64,000 bases of DNA from Thereva unica (Eukaryota; Arthropoda; Insecta; Diptera; Therevidae). The notes under the pieces are model-generated. The model did no database searches, was not told where the DNA came from, and saw only the letters and a list, made by a program, of their open reading frames with translations. A program made the position numbers and the translations under genes. How positions within the stretch are numbered: position 1 is the stretch's first letter; every line of letters starts with the position of its first letter. Where the stretch lies: NCBI GenBank assembly GCA_949987705.1, contig OX465283.1, positions 91,189,813 to 91,253,812 of the forward strand. Direction: 5' to 3'. Below, in pieces: positions 10,824 to 22,023 of the stretch.

Positions 10824-10984
10824 GCATAATAATGATAAACCCAGTGCGCATGAAGAATGGAAGTTGAAATGCTTGCCCTCCATTGCCTCCACCCCTTCGC
10901 CCATATCCTCAAGTTGCGTTGCGTTGCGAATTCGTCAAAATTCACTCTCATAATATTTTTCAAAACGCGCCTAAAGAAGTATAA

Positions 10985-11480
10985 CTTCCAAAAGTAATCC
11001 GCCATCTGTGTTGGCCGCCATTTTGTTCCGGCCACCATTTTGAATTTGGAATAGCACCAAATAGGTAATCTTAATATACTTATCATTCCCGTTCATTTGA
11101 TACCCATTGCATTGTCACTTGAATTGTACATGTGTGCAAAATTTGAAGCTGATCGGTTATATGGAAGTGGGTCAAAAACAATTTTCAAGATTTGTCTACA
11201 TACATACATACATCTAGACATACATAGGGGTAGAGCTAATATATAGTATAGTGCATATAAATAGCCTAAAACATGCCCGACAAAATACTGAATCTTCCAG
11301 TGAAAGTCCCATCCCAATCGGATTAGCCGTTTCCGAGATTAGCCCGAACAAACAGACAGACAGACATATAGGCAGACAAAAATTTTAAAAATGCGTGATT
11401 TCGTTTTGAAATCATGTAAATAACCATATAAAATTTAAAAAACACAATTATTTTGAAATCACAGACAGACAATCCAATTA
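10985..11480. repeat. Dispersed repeat, no gene
   Basis: The segment contains the CCGCCAT...GCCATTTTGAATTTGG block shared with about 7745-7790. It then has ACATACATACATACAT and ACAGACAGACAGACAT microsatellite tracts and a GTTTCCGAGATTAGCCCGA block. These resemble the spacer of a dispersed insect repeat. No coding frame is supported. Confidence 0.45.
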
Positions 11481-11597
11481 TATTTATATAGATTTATGAA
11501 AACTCCAGGAAAGCTCCCTTGAGCATCGCTCCCAATTTTTCCCACTGGGAACCGAGCGGATGCATTCGTTGTGGATATGTATATGCTTGCGTTTAGG

Positions 11598-12474
11598 CAA
11601 GACCCTCTCAACTACAGGCCCCGAAGGAGAGTTTTTCATGGTGGTCAACCCGGTCCAAAAATTCACCGGAGAGAGCGGAATAAACATGGCGCGGAATAAG
11701 TTCGGGAACGTTTTGGTTATATTTTTGTGGTAAAAAGTGATAAAATATTGTATTTTAACACTTTTAACTGCACTTGGATTTACCAGTGAATAGTTTATTA
11801 GTGATTTAATTAAAAAAAAATAAAAATAATTTAGTGATTAAGTGTCTTTTAAGTGTTTTAATTGTTAAGGCGAACAACTGTTTTTACATTCACGGTGTTT
11901 TTTCATGTTTATTTACGAAAAAAATGTTGAAAATTTAATGTTTTGTTTAGTTATGGGATTACAAGTGATTTTAAAGTGATTAATACATATATTATGTAAT
12001 TAGTATTAAAAATATAGGTGTAGAAAAACACTTCTTATTCATTTTTCCTTTCACACTTTTCTGCATTTATATGTTTAATAATAATTCCATAAGAAATTAT
12101 TTAAAGACTTTAAAATCACTTTTAATTAAATAATCAGCATATTTTTCCTTAATAAAGACGAAAAAACACCGCGAAAGTAAAAGAAATTGATCACCTCAAC
12201 AATTAACACACTTAAAACTCACTAAATCACTATTTTTTTTTTATTTTTTCTTATTAAATCACTAAAGAACTAACCACTGATAATCCATGTTTAGTTTAAA
12301 GTAATAACTTACAATGATTTTCCACTTTTTATCACAAAAATATAACGAAAACAATCCCGAGCCTATTCCGCGCCATGTTTATTCTAACCAAATGTCAGAT
12401 TTTGTGGACCGACTTCAGCTATGGTTGGATTAGTTCAAGAGAGAACTTCATGGCCTGTAATGGAGAGGGTCTTG
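11598..12474. mobile_element. Complete fold-back element FB1, 877 bp, TSD GTTTAGG
   Basis: The ends are CAAGACCCTCTC and GAGAGGGTCTTG. A 7-bp GTTTAGG flanks both sides (11591-11597 and 12475-12481). The inverted repeats run inward for most of each half (AACATGGCGCGGAATAAG near 11684 pairs with CCTATTCCGCGCCATGTT near 12362; inner CGGTGTTTTTTC pairs with GAAAAAACACCGCG). The whole element can therefore fold back on itself. It has no transposase. Relatives lie at 1366-1598 and 9300-9930. The superfamily is not decided: 7-8-bp duplications occur in hAT and P, but the ends match neither consensus strongly. Confidence 0.8.
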
Positions 12475-12481
12475 GTTTAGG

Positions 12482-13343
12482 CATTTGACACTATATCGAA
12501 TGGGCAATGCAGAAAACGTTGAAAGTAGACCAACATTTTTAGTGGCTTTTATTCGGCTCCTGCAACAATACATCAGGATGTATTTGAATACACTTCTACT
12601 ATCTAGTGACGAATGGAATGCTCGCAACGCATACATGTATATTATCAGCCTAAGCAACCTGCACGCATGCCGTGCCAAACTACAACGTTTTTACAAATAT
12701 ATTCGAATTCCAATCCTATGTACCTCGGAACATCCCGTAGATACAAATCTGCGTATACATATGTATGCAGGTGCATCCTTAATTCGTACCCGAAATTTAT
12801 ATAACAACTGTAATAATTAGTGGTGAATTTCAATATCTGTCTCGTGATGTGTTTGAACAATACACATACGTTTCAATGTGACTTTCACATCACACTCCCC
12901 AATTCCTTTCGTTTTCGGCGTCTGAGTTCGCTAGATAAAAACTTTGGCTTCGGGCAAACCGTTGCTTGTTTTTTACCGTCCATTTAGTCCCAAAATAATA
13001 AAACATTCACCAACTTTAATTTTAATTCAAAACCCAAAAAAGGTTAAATGGTGGAAAGACTTCGCTTTCTAGTTAACTTAATAACATATAATTGACAATG
13101 TAAGTACAAATGATAATTATTACCCGCATATTAAAACAATAATTCCCCGAAATAATACCAATAATTAACTTTAAAATACTGATAATCGAAGATTTTTAAA
13201 AGCTTATGGACGAAAATAACTATAATAACGCTTTGCTTTAAGGAAGGTGGCAAATTTTGTAACACAGAAAATACTTATAAGTAATTACAGTTACTTTTTT
13301 TTTCTTGTACATATTTTTTAATTTCTTCCTTTTATTTTTTAAG
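12482..13343. other. No gene seen
   Basis: The open frames at 12485-12860 overlap on both strands and show no recognisable domain. The remainder is AT-rich intronic or upstream sequence leading to the polypyrimidine tract (13310-13341) of the exon that begins at 13344. Confidence 0.5.
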
Positions 13344-13450
13344 CGATCTGAAGAAAGATCTATACAATTGGCCGTGCGAGTCCATAGGACATTGGAGTTG
13401 GCTGATGATAAGTTTTATGTGATTACTTGTGGGAAAACAGGATATTCAAG
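13344..13450 (+). CDS. ZP-domain membrane protein, exon a (ZP-N start)
   Basis: The exon follows a strong polypyrimidine tract ending TTTTTTAAG and ends at CAAG|GTAAAT. In phase it encodes RSEERSIQLAVRVHRTLELA and DDKFYVITCGKTGYS, the start of a ZP module with its first conserved Cys. It leaves two bases (AG), which the next exon completes to Arg. Upstream exons for the signal peptide and any N-terminal region are not seen in this window. The length, 107 bases, is phase 0 to 2. ZP proteins of this type in insects are apical extracellular matrix components. Function here is inferred from the family only, and I do not recognise the specific gene. Confidence 0.8.
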
Positions 13451-14100
13451 GTAAATTTTTCAAATAAAGGTTTTATAAATAATAATATCACGCTGTATTA
13501 TAAATATAATCTGTTATACATTGGACCCTAGTTCGATTCTCGTGAAACAGTCGAACGAATGTCAAATTGAAAAATTCGATGCTCGATTGAAGTAAACCGA
13601 GTGGATTGTAGTCCATGACGTTATCCTTATTATACTTTCTCATCTGTTCTTTAGATCAGACTGACTAGTAGTACAAAGGGTGACTTCTGAGCTTCATCTT
13701 ACCACAAAAAATAAGCAAGTGCAGGCCGCGTGAACAGATAACTGTGGAAATGTAAAAAGTCAATCGGTCAATTTATTTACGAGCTTTCTGTTCAGTTATA
13801 TGGTTTTAAATTCTTTGGTTATGGGGTTATGCCCGACTAGCATTTTGTGGGGGTATGCACATAGAGCCCCTATGAGGTTAGCGCCACTGCCTCATGTGGA
13901 CCCCGTGTGGATTGTCCTATAAGGCCTACACAGAGGATTTAATTGTCTAATTCGCTCTCCGCCATTAGTAATGGCTCATTTAGCCCCCTTGAGGAAGAAT
14001 CATGTAGCAATGATCCCGAGTTGAAAAGGTAGGCCGAGAATTCAAAGAATTTCGGCGTGGATTATGTAAGTATCAACTGCGTCGTTTAGTGATGAGCAAA

Positions 14101-14213
14101 TGCAAGAACAAGACAAGACTAATCTAGCTTGGTCTTGTCTTGTTCTTGCACAGTTAGTCTTGTTCTTGCAAGCATAACTACACAGTTAGTCTTGTTCTTG
14201 TTCTTGGTCTAGC
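14101..14213. repeat. CTTGTTCTTG repeat with a perfect hairpin
   Basis: TGCAAGAACAAGACAAGAC (14101-14119) and GTCTTGTCTTGTTCTTGCA (14132-14150) are exact inverted copies around a 12-base loop. Two further GTTAGTCTTGTTCTTG units follow up to 14213. It is non-coding. Confidence 0.7.
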
Positions 14214-14797
14214 TGAAGGTTTTGGAGAGCACTCGCTACGGTAATATAAAGTATAGAGACCGCTGCTACATTACTACAGTGACTTAAAGGGTCTACAGAC
14301 GCGACCTCTCCAATGAGTTTGTTGGCACGATTTTGCACCTTTCCCAGGCAAGCCAAGGTGGTTTTTGGGGCGCCTGATATACAAACTGTATTAAAGGAGG
14401 CGCTGATTAGCTGTCTGGAGGAGGAGAACGTGAATCTCTTAAGAAATCCAGGGTTACTGGGAAGCTTGTTTGGCCATTTGGAATAAGTGATCTTTCCATA
14501 GCAGATCCCTCGTTGATGATACGTTAGACGATAGGTTTTACTGCCAGTTTTGCCACAGATATTGCTTTGACTGACGGAAAACCTACCGCCTAACGTGGTG
14601 ATTGATGTAATTGTTTGAATATTTTGTTTCCATCAATCATGACTGTTGGAATTTATTGACCCTTGCATGGACGTATAATGGACGCATTAAAGTTACCTCT
14701 TGAGTCAACCGTTAAGCCGGCTCCAGAGTCACGCCGTGAACAACCGCGAGCACCCGTAAACGCGAGGTTGGCAGTGGCGGTTCCTCTTTGACCAAAT
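14214..14797. other. No gene seen
   Basis: Intronic sequence of mixed composition. No open frame of note, no terminal repeats and no recognisable domain. Confidence 0.4.
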
Positions 14798-16009
14798 CTG
14801 CCGTGCAAAGGGCAAAAGACCTATATGCAAAAAGCTCGATTCGAGTAAAACGCGTTCAAAGTTTTTTATGCTTCTTTCCGTAAAATAAGAAAATGTAAAT
14901 GAATTTTATACAAATTATCAAAACAAATATGACTTAAAAAGTTTTTCTAATGCTATAATATCATATTTTATCCTCCAACACTTTTAAATAAAAAGTTATG
15001 AAAGGAGAAATACTTTTGTATTGCAATTCTTGTACCAGAGTCTTGTTGCAACCAAAGGAGAAAACAATTATAGGCTGCATTCTAAAATTCAGCCAACTGC
15101 GCAGAAATGGCAGCACATCATTCAAAAAATCAAAATAGCTGCAGCCAGGCATATATATCCTGCAGCCGTTGCTGCGATACTGCCAAATCTGCGCAGCCGG
15201 CTGAATTTTCGAATGCAGCCATATTCTCATAAATCGTTTCTCCCATGCTCCCTCGTTCCATTTGTTCCAAACAAAAAACATAAATATGCTCTTGAATCAT
15301 TTGACCATTACGCAGAGCGTGCATTCTTATCTCAAGAAAAAGCTCTATAGTCTTATAGAGTGTTTGCCACTTGTAAATTGAAAATAATATTTGATGGATA
15401 GAAAACGACAAGAGATTTCCAGGTTTTTGGCCGTTGTCTTGGGAAGACGAAACAAGAGCGAAAAAAAGCTCTATACTAAATTCTAATAGCCCATAACAAA
15501 TTATTTACCGCTATTACTCTTATATATCAATAATTATTTACAAATAAAAGTTCATTTTCTCCTACTTTTTTTTCTCTTTTTGAAAATTGTGCACTTTGCA
15601 GAGGGACAACTATACACGGGATCATAAGCTTCTTCCGCTCTTCTTTCAAGACAACGGTCAAAAACCTGGAAATCTCTTGTCGTTTTCTATCCATCAAATA
15701 TTATTTTCAATTTACAAGTGGCAAACACTCTATAAGACTATAGATCTTTTTCTTTAGATAAGAGTCCACAATTTGTGCAATGGTCAAAAGATTTAAGAGG
15801 TCATGGCTGCTTTGTGCGTTTTTTCGGTTTGAAAATAATTCAAACCGACGACGCATATAAAGTAAATGTCCAAAAAGAAAACTTTTTATTAAAAAGTGCT
15901 ATCAGTCTGAAATTTTTTTTAGGGATAAATATGAATATTTTAAATCAAAAAATCCATACAAAGCCATTTTGACCTATAATGCATAGGTCTTTTCCCCTTT
16001 GCACGGCAG
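14798..16009. mobile_element. Large fold-back element, 1212 bp, 4-bp TSD AAAT
   Basis: The ends CTGCCGTGCAAAGGGCAAAAG and CTTTTCCCCTTTGCACGGCAG are inverted repeats, flanked by AAAT at 14794-14797 and 16010-16013. Further in, 15335-15455 and 15642-15762 are nearly identical inverted arms (both contain GTGTTTGCCACTTGTAAATT in opposite senses). The region between arms and ends pairs more loosely. There is no transposase. The 148-bp MITE at 15073-15220 sits in the left arm only. The superfamily is undetermined. Confidence 0.75.
15073..15220. mobile_element. MITE nested in the large fold-back element
   Basis: GGCTGCATTCTAAAATTCAG at the left end is the near reverse complement of the right end CTGAATTTTCGAATGCAGCC. 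ATA lies on both sides (15070-15072 and 15221-15223). The inner part also pairs. It is absent from the opposite arm of the host element, which supports a later insertion. Confidence 0.7.
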
Positions 16010-16301
16010 AAATAGGCAACTTCATAAAAATAAATCTAAATAGTACGGGAAGTACTTCCTTTTCTCCTTCCATAGAATGGGTTTTGGAAGTACTTATTCA
16101 ACATTTACTATAAATAAGGTGATTCTATTGTATATTTTTGTAATAAGTTCCTTTTGTCGTCATGGTTTCCACGCCTATTTGTTGGCCCTCAATAAAACTT
16201 TTGTATACCTATGCTGATGCTGCCAATTTTGCTAATCACTTCTTGTGATTTACATATTCCAATAATTTTTGTTATTCACTAGTCGGATGGGGTTTTCCCT
16301 T

Positions 16302-16531
16302 ATAGTCAAAATAGACGGAAAGAGTTCAAATTGTTGATAACTCTGAATTTGCTGAAAAATGGTAGAGCCCTTAAAAAATATCATTATAAAAACTGATATG
16401 TTTACCTTTTGATCTTGAATAAAAATATTTCAAACTGGACATTTTATTTATAATGATGTTTTTAAGGGCTCATCCAATTTTCAGCAACTTCCGAATTAAC
16501 TGGCAGTAAAATATCTATTTTGACTGGACTA
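16302..16531. mobile_element. MITE, about 230 bp, 90-bp inverted arms
   Basis: ATAGTCAAAATAGACGGAAA ... GAGCCCTTAAAAAATATCAT (16302-16385) pairs with the right arm ending GATATTTTGACTGGACTAT (about 16445-16531). A TA on each side is possible, but the outer few bases differ between arms. It is non-coding. Confidence 0.65.
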
Positions 16532-16534
16532 TGA

Positions 16535-17554
16535 ATTTATACATTGATTAACAACACGCTCCGCTTTTTAGACGTAAAACGACGTGACTGAGATGATTTA
16601 ATAAAGAAAACGACCAGCTACGAAGTTTTTGAAGGTGCTTTTTGCGTCAAATCAAACCCATGGTCACCAAACCCATTCTTCTCTGCATTACTAAGAAGTA
16701 CTTACAGAAGTACTTCTTTGGTAGTTAAGAAAACACTAAATAAAGAAGTACTTCCAAATCTACTTCTCAGGGTAAGTACTTGCGATTTTCCCTACTGGCT
16801 TACTCTGGCTTCCAGCAATGTTAGATCTGCTCTTAAAATTTTGCTTCAAAATTTTATTTTTTTACTCTTCTTAAAATATGAATTTTCGTTTATTTTATAT
16901 TGAGTCAAGAAAAAAGAGATAGAAGATGAAGTTTCTGTTTGTCTGTTGTGTAGGCGGATATATTGAATTTAAGCTGATAACTTTGTAGCTTCCATTATAT
17001 TTTCTAAGATTCTCTTTAATGATGATCTCTTTAGAGAATACTTTTATGAATTGTATTTTCGAGTACGGGCTGCCTGAAGTGTTTTTTTTGCAAGGAGAAT
17101 GTAATGATGGTTAGTGGGAGGTATAGGGGGTGTATGCGAGGTATGCAGGGTTTTATTATTACCATTATTTTGGAGTTTTAGTAAAATTATGGATTTGTGT
17201 GAAAAATTAAATGATATAAAATTAGTAGTTGCAGTTTTTCAACGTTTTTTTTTTTACACTTAAATATATCAACAGAATCAGAAAAAAGGCGCAAAACTCT
17301 CTCTACCAACGAAACTATTTTGAAAAAATTGACGAAAAAGTGCAAAAAATCACTATTCATTTGTTTTTCACTTTTTGTCAAGCTTAAAAATTTATAACGA
17401 AAACAAAATTGTCTTCGGATAAGCAATACTCAAAGTCTTGGTTTTATCGTCTTGGATGAAGACAAAAGTTTACTAGAAGTAAGAAAAACAATTTCTTGGT
17501 TTGAGATACTCATTTTTTTAATTTAAGCAACTCAAGGTAATAAAATTGTGAATT
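16535..17554. other. No gene seen; GAAGTACTT-rich stretch
   Basis: AAGTACTT and its complement recur at about 16055-16095 and 16692-16780, suggesting the remains of an inverted-repeat element around the MITE. The rest, to 17554, is AT-rich with no supported frame. Confidence 0.4.
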
Positions 17555-17587
17555 GCCTTAATAAATTCTTCTTCTACTTTAACGGCT

Positions 17588-18741
17588 CTACAACCGGGAT
17601 CCGGTCCTGGCCTCGCGCAACTGTTTTATCCACCGGTCCCGATTCTGAGCCGATGTCATCCAGTTTGGCATCCCTAAACTCTGAGCGTCCTGGTCCACGC
17701 CATCCTTCCAGTGAAGGTTGGGCCTCCCTCGCTGTCGCACCCCATAGGTCTTACCGCCGAGAACTTTCCGAGCAGGCTCATCTTCACTCATACGAGCTAG
17801 ATGCCCTGCCCACCGGAGCCTACCGAGCTTTATTTTCTTCACAACATCTATGTCGCGATAGCGCTCGTAGATCTCGTCATTGTAGAGTCTCCGGAATCGT
17901 CCTTCCTCACATACGGGACCAACAATCCTCCGAAGTATTTTCCTCTCAAACACGCCCAAGAGGTTTGAGTGCTTTTTGCTAAGCACCCACGTTTCGGATG
18001 CATATGTGAGAACGGGCAAGACCATCGTCTTATATAGTAAAAGTTTAGACGTTATGGTTAGATATTTGGATTTGAAGAGCCTTGACAGACTATAGTAGGC
18101 TTTGTTGGCTTTTAGCAGTCGTGCGCGTATTTCCCAAGGTAGGTAAATGATTTTACCACGTCAAACTCGTGTTCCGCTACCTTGATTGTGGGACCAATGT
18201 TAGGTGCTCTTCCAGACTAGGCCACCATGTACTTTGTTTTGCTTTCGTTAATGTGCAGTCCCAGATTTCCTGCCGCTTGCTCAATCTGAGTGAAAGCTTC
18301 TTGTACAGCTGTTGTTGTTCTTCCAATGATGTCAATGTCGTCTGCGTAAGCCAGTAATTGGGTGGACTTGTGGAGGATTGTACCCCTTGATGTCACGCCC
18401 GAATCTCGGATCACTTTCTGCAACGCCAGGTTGAAAAGGAGGCAGGCCAGACCGTCCCCTTGTCGGAGTCCATTATAGATGTTGATTGGTCTGGAAAGTG
18501 TTCCGGATGCCTTTACTTGGCTTGACACTTTGAACATGGTCAGCCTACATAGTCTTGTCAGTTTGTTAGGGATGCCGAATTCTCTCATGGCTTTGTAGAG
18601 TTCTACCCAGGCTATGCTATCATAGGCGGCTTTAAAGTCTATGAAGAGGTGTTGAATTGAGTTTTGAAACTCTAGACATTTTTCCATAGCCGCCTCAAGG
18701 TGAAATCTGATCAGCCCTTGATTTGCCTGGGCTGAAGCCAC
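17588..18741 (-). pseudogene. RTE-2 reverse transcriptase, C-terminal part (broken)
   Basis: The frame includes LFIDFKAAYDSIAWVELYKA, GLRQGDGLACLLFNLALQK, the catalytic box AYADDIDIIGR and, after a deletion near 18137, the C-terminal LRRIVGPVCEEGRFRRL. It would act as target-primed reverse transcriptase, but a frameshift near 18700 and the deletion separate the parts. A full-frame relative is at 61951-63537. Confidence 0.8.
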
Positions 18742-20101
18742 ACTGGTAATGGCCTATGATGTTTCTGGCGTATGGGGCCATCCTGTTTTGTAGGATAGCG
18801 GAGAATATCTTATACACGGTACTCAACAACGTTATACCGCGATAATTAGTGCACGCAGTGATATCTCCTTTTTTGTGTACCGGACAGAGGATGCCTTTTC
18901 TCCAGTCTTCTGGCATCACTTCCTGCTCCCATACTTGCACAATTAATTCATGAATCGCTTGGTGTAATGTAGGCCCTCCATATTTAACCAGCTCCGCTGC
19001 GATGCCGTCTGCACCCGAGGCCTTGTTGTTTTTGAGCCGGCTGATGGCTCTGCTAACTTCTTCTATGCTTGGTGGCGGCAGCATAGCATTGTCATCAGAT
19101 ATTGGTGGAGCCTCCGAATCCTCCGTTAGCTCGCCATTTAGCAATTCATGAAAGTGCTCTTCCCATCGCTCCAAGATGCCTTTAGGATCGGTGATCAAAT
19201 TCCCTTTTTTGTCCTTGCAGTATGTGCAACGTGGTGTGAATTGCGTCATACTGCGGACTCTTTGGTAGAACTCCCGCGACTGGTGCGGCCGTCGTTCTCT
19301 CGCTCTTTACAGTTCTCTTCGTGTGCCCGTTATCTCTGAGACTACTGCATGGCTCGGTACGCAGCATTCTTACAATCAGTTGCCAGCTTGCATTCATAAT
19401 CGAACCAGTCGTTCCGATCTTTACGACTTCTGCCTAAGATGGAATCAGCAGTACATACTAATGACAGTATTTTTAAAGCGGGTCCAGTTTTCGTCGACAC
19501 CGGGCATCTCATCCCCAGGACTTAGGGCAAGTTCTAATGCATGACCGTAGCTGTTTCTGGCCATTTCATTGCGTAGTGCAGCTGTGTTGATTCGAGCCTT
19601 ATCAGCGGATACGAAGGTTTTCAGCGTTGTAATGCGCTGTCGGAGCACCATACCAACAAGATAGTGATCCGAGCCGAAGTTGGCACCTCGGTAGGTTCGT
19701 ACCGTCATCAGACCCGAAAGGTGGCGGCGGTCTATCAACACATGATCTATTTGGTTGCGAGTGGCTCCATCAGGAGATACCCAGGTGGCTTTATGGATAT
19801 CTTTACGCGCAAATCTAGTACTTGCAACGACCAAGTTCTTACTTGCTGCCATCTCTACAACTCGCTGTCCATTGTTATTAGTGTTTTCGTGCAAGCTGTG
19901 GTTGCCGACATATTGCCTGTATATGGGCTTCCGGCCTACTTTGGCGTTCAGATCTCCCAGTATGATTTTTACATCACACCTGGGGCAGGCATTAAGCTCC
20001 CGTTCAACTAATTCGAAGAATTCTTCTTTATCATCATCCGGGGACTCTTCTGTAGGTGCGTGAATGTTTATGAGGCTGATGTTCTTAGATTTACGTCGCA
20101 C
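18695..20101 (-). pseudogene. RTE-2 endonuclease and RT N-terminal part (broken)
   Basis: Two frames, 19445-20101 and 18695-19249, cover the apurinic-type endonuclease (GDLNAKVG, TWVSPDGATRNQIDHVLIDR, FGSDHY) and the RT fingers (NNKASGADGIAAELVKYGG, CPVHKKGDITACTNYRGITL). They are separated by a deletion and frame change near 19260-19440. The start of the endonuclease is missing because of 5' truncation at 20137. Confidence 0.8.
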
Positions 20102-20401
20102 ACGAAGGGAGCATAGCCTTTCGTTTATTGCTTTAAAGCCTTAATAAGTACTCTCGAATTAAAACTTCATCGTGTCTTTATTTAATACATATTTTGTTTT
20201 GAATAAAAAATATTTAGTTTCTTGAGTAAAAAATTAAAAAATCAAGGCTCAAGAATTTCTAGTGTCTTACTCTGAGACAGCATTCTCTCGTTAAGACTGA
20301 AAAATGTTTCTACTCATGACAACGAAACGAAGACTATGGAATTTTGCTAGAATCAAGACAATGTTTTTTTTCAGTGTAGGCCTAGTCCATAGGTTACAAG
20401 G

Positions 20402-21003
20402 TAAGAAACAATTTTATTGATTATCTCTCTATCTCTTCTACTTCCACTTCTTACCCATTGTCATCTTCATCAACACTCATCTCAGAGGAAAATAACGAAA
20501 GAGGTGGGCGTCATCATCGTCCAGCTCAGGTTCAATGGTTGTATCCTCGGACATCGAATTGAAACACTGCGGGCTCCGACAAGGGCCATACGCAAAAGGA
20601 ACATTGCAATCCTACTATTCTGCATGCTATACATAAAACTCTAAAAAAAATCAACTAGAAATTTTCCAGCGGAATTTTCTTTATTTTAGCGTCACAAATA
20701 CACTATATTTAATAATATTATTCTCATTCGTTTGATTATCCTTATTTTTTGAAAAGTAACGAGGTGACATTCAACTGAATGCAGAAAAATAAGATTGCCA
20801 TTTTCGGTTGCGTATGGCTCTTGTCAGGGCCCGCCATGTCCCTATTCAATGTCCGTGGCATACAACCACTTAACGTGAGTTGAACGATGATAATTTCGAC
20901 CACATTGCATTATTTTCTTCTGAGATGATTGTAGATGAAGATGACAGTATGGAAGAAGTGGAAATAGAAGAGATAAAGAGATACTCGACAAAATTTTATC
21001 ATA
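20402..21003. mobile_element. Fold-back element or inverted duplication
   Basis: About 200 bases at 20402-20602 recur inverted at 20803-21003 with scattered differences. Shared blocks include ATCTCTTCTAcTTCCACTTC, GTCATCTTCATC, CATCTCAGAgGAAAATAA and AGGGCCATACGCAA. Read + in the right arm, the repeat gives an acidic peptide (DEDDSMEEVEIEEI), so the arms may derive from a coding sequence. Terminal ends and target duplication are not clear. Confidence 0.6.
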
Positions 21004-21477
21004 GCTTGGAACCCAACTATTAGACCTACGAAGGCCGCCATGTAAAAAACGCTCCTTGGGCTCTACCTCAGAGGTGGTGTGGAAACGAATGCAGCGCGGT
21101 GCTCGAGTTTTGTCAGTTCCTTATCTCGAAAACTATTGACTCTACGTAAATTCTGTGTAAGACATTTGTATGTAGATTTATCTAATGAACAAACTTTCCC
21201 TACCCAAAATTTACGTAAACCCCATAATTTACGAGATATTCGCGAAAAACTGTTTTTTGGGACCTTTGACCTCTAATATTTCAAGACGCGGACACGAGAT
21301 TATATGAGACTTTTGAAACATCATATAGAATGCCAAAACAAAGGATCATACCAATTTTCAGCTTATTACCTCGAATTCCGAGGTTGACCCCTTCCTTCTT
21401 CGTTAATTTTAAAACTTTGAGCCTTTATTTCTACTATGTAGTAAATCCTTCTAATTTTTTATTTGTATACAAATGAT
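21004..21477. other. No gene seen
   Basis: Intronic sequence with no inverted ends. The frame at 21079-21276 has no recognisable domain. Confidence 0.4.
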
Positions 21478-22023
21478 GGGGCCTATTATGCAATTTTTCA
21501 TAAAATATTATTTTATGTTATGTTATGATGATAAAATTTCTTCTTCATAAAATGAAACTAAAATATTTTCGAAACTCCTATTCTGTCATGGTTCTATAAA
21601 ATTATTTTATAGAATCTTTTATGGACACATAAGATAAAAGATTTAGTATAATCCCCTCTGAGTTCTATTACGCTTTGAACAGTTCGGTTGAAAATGAACA
21701 GCTGATCGGTTGTAAATGTAAATAAACAAAATCAAAGCGTGCCCTGGGCATATTAATTTTTAATTAAACTAAAAACTCAATTGACACGACTTTGCACACC
21801 AAATGTCAATTGACGCCTGTTATTTTCATAAAATATGTCAAAATACCCCTAAAATGTGCTGCTGAGATTATTTTATGTTATGAAGCATAACAGGAAATAT
21901 TTTATGTTCTGATGCATAAAAGAAAATAAAATTTGTCGGGCAGAATATGATTTTAGAGAATTCTTTTATTTTATGGCATAACATAACATAAAATGATAAA
22001 ATTTTACCGGCAGAATAGGCCCC
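21478..22023. mobile_element. MITE, 546 bp, GGGGCCTATT ends
   Basis: GGGGCCTATTATGC at the left and GCAGAATAGGCCCC at the right are inverted repeats. TTTATGTTATGTTATG and CATAACATAACATAAA follow inward on both sides. The direct flanking duplication could not be settled. It is non-coding, with repeated ATAAAAT motifs. Confidence 0.65.

Larger units (their letters stand above)
17565..20137 (-). mobile_element. RTE-2 non-LTR retrotransposon, 5'-truncated, TSD GCCTTAATAA
   Basis: A 10-bp GCCTTAATAA flanks both ends (17555-17564 and 20138-20147). On the minus strand the copy starts inside the endonuclease domain (INIHAPTEESPDDD, ILGDLNAKVG, GSDHYLVG), runs through reverse transcriptase (YADDIDIIGRT near 18340) and ends with a short GAA-repeat tail. 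No LTR or poly-A is present. The endonuclease-RT order and microsatellite tail suit the RTE clade. Compared with the copy at 61217-63692 it lacks about 40 bases near 18137 and about 70 bases near 19300, and it has a frameshift near 18695-18741. It lies in intron 13451-29440, antisense to the host gene. Confidence 0.85.

Noticed and set aside
12485..12860. Overlapping frames of 60-111 codons on both strands
   Set aside because: No recognisable domain, no splice context and no repeat ends; probably chance.
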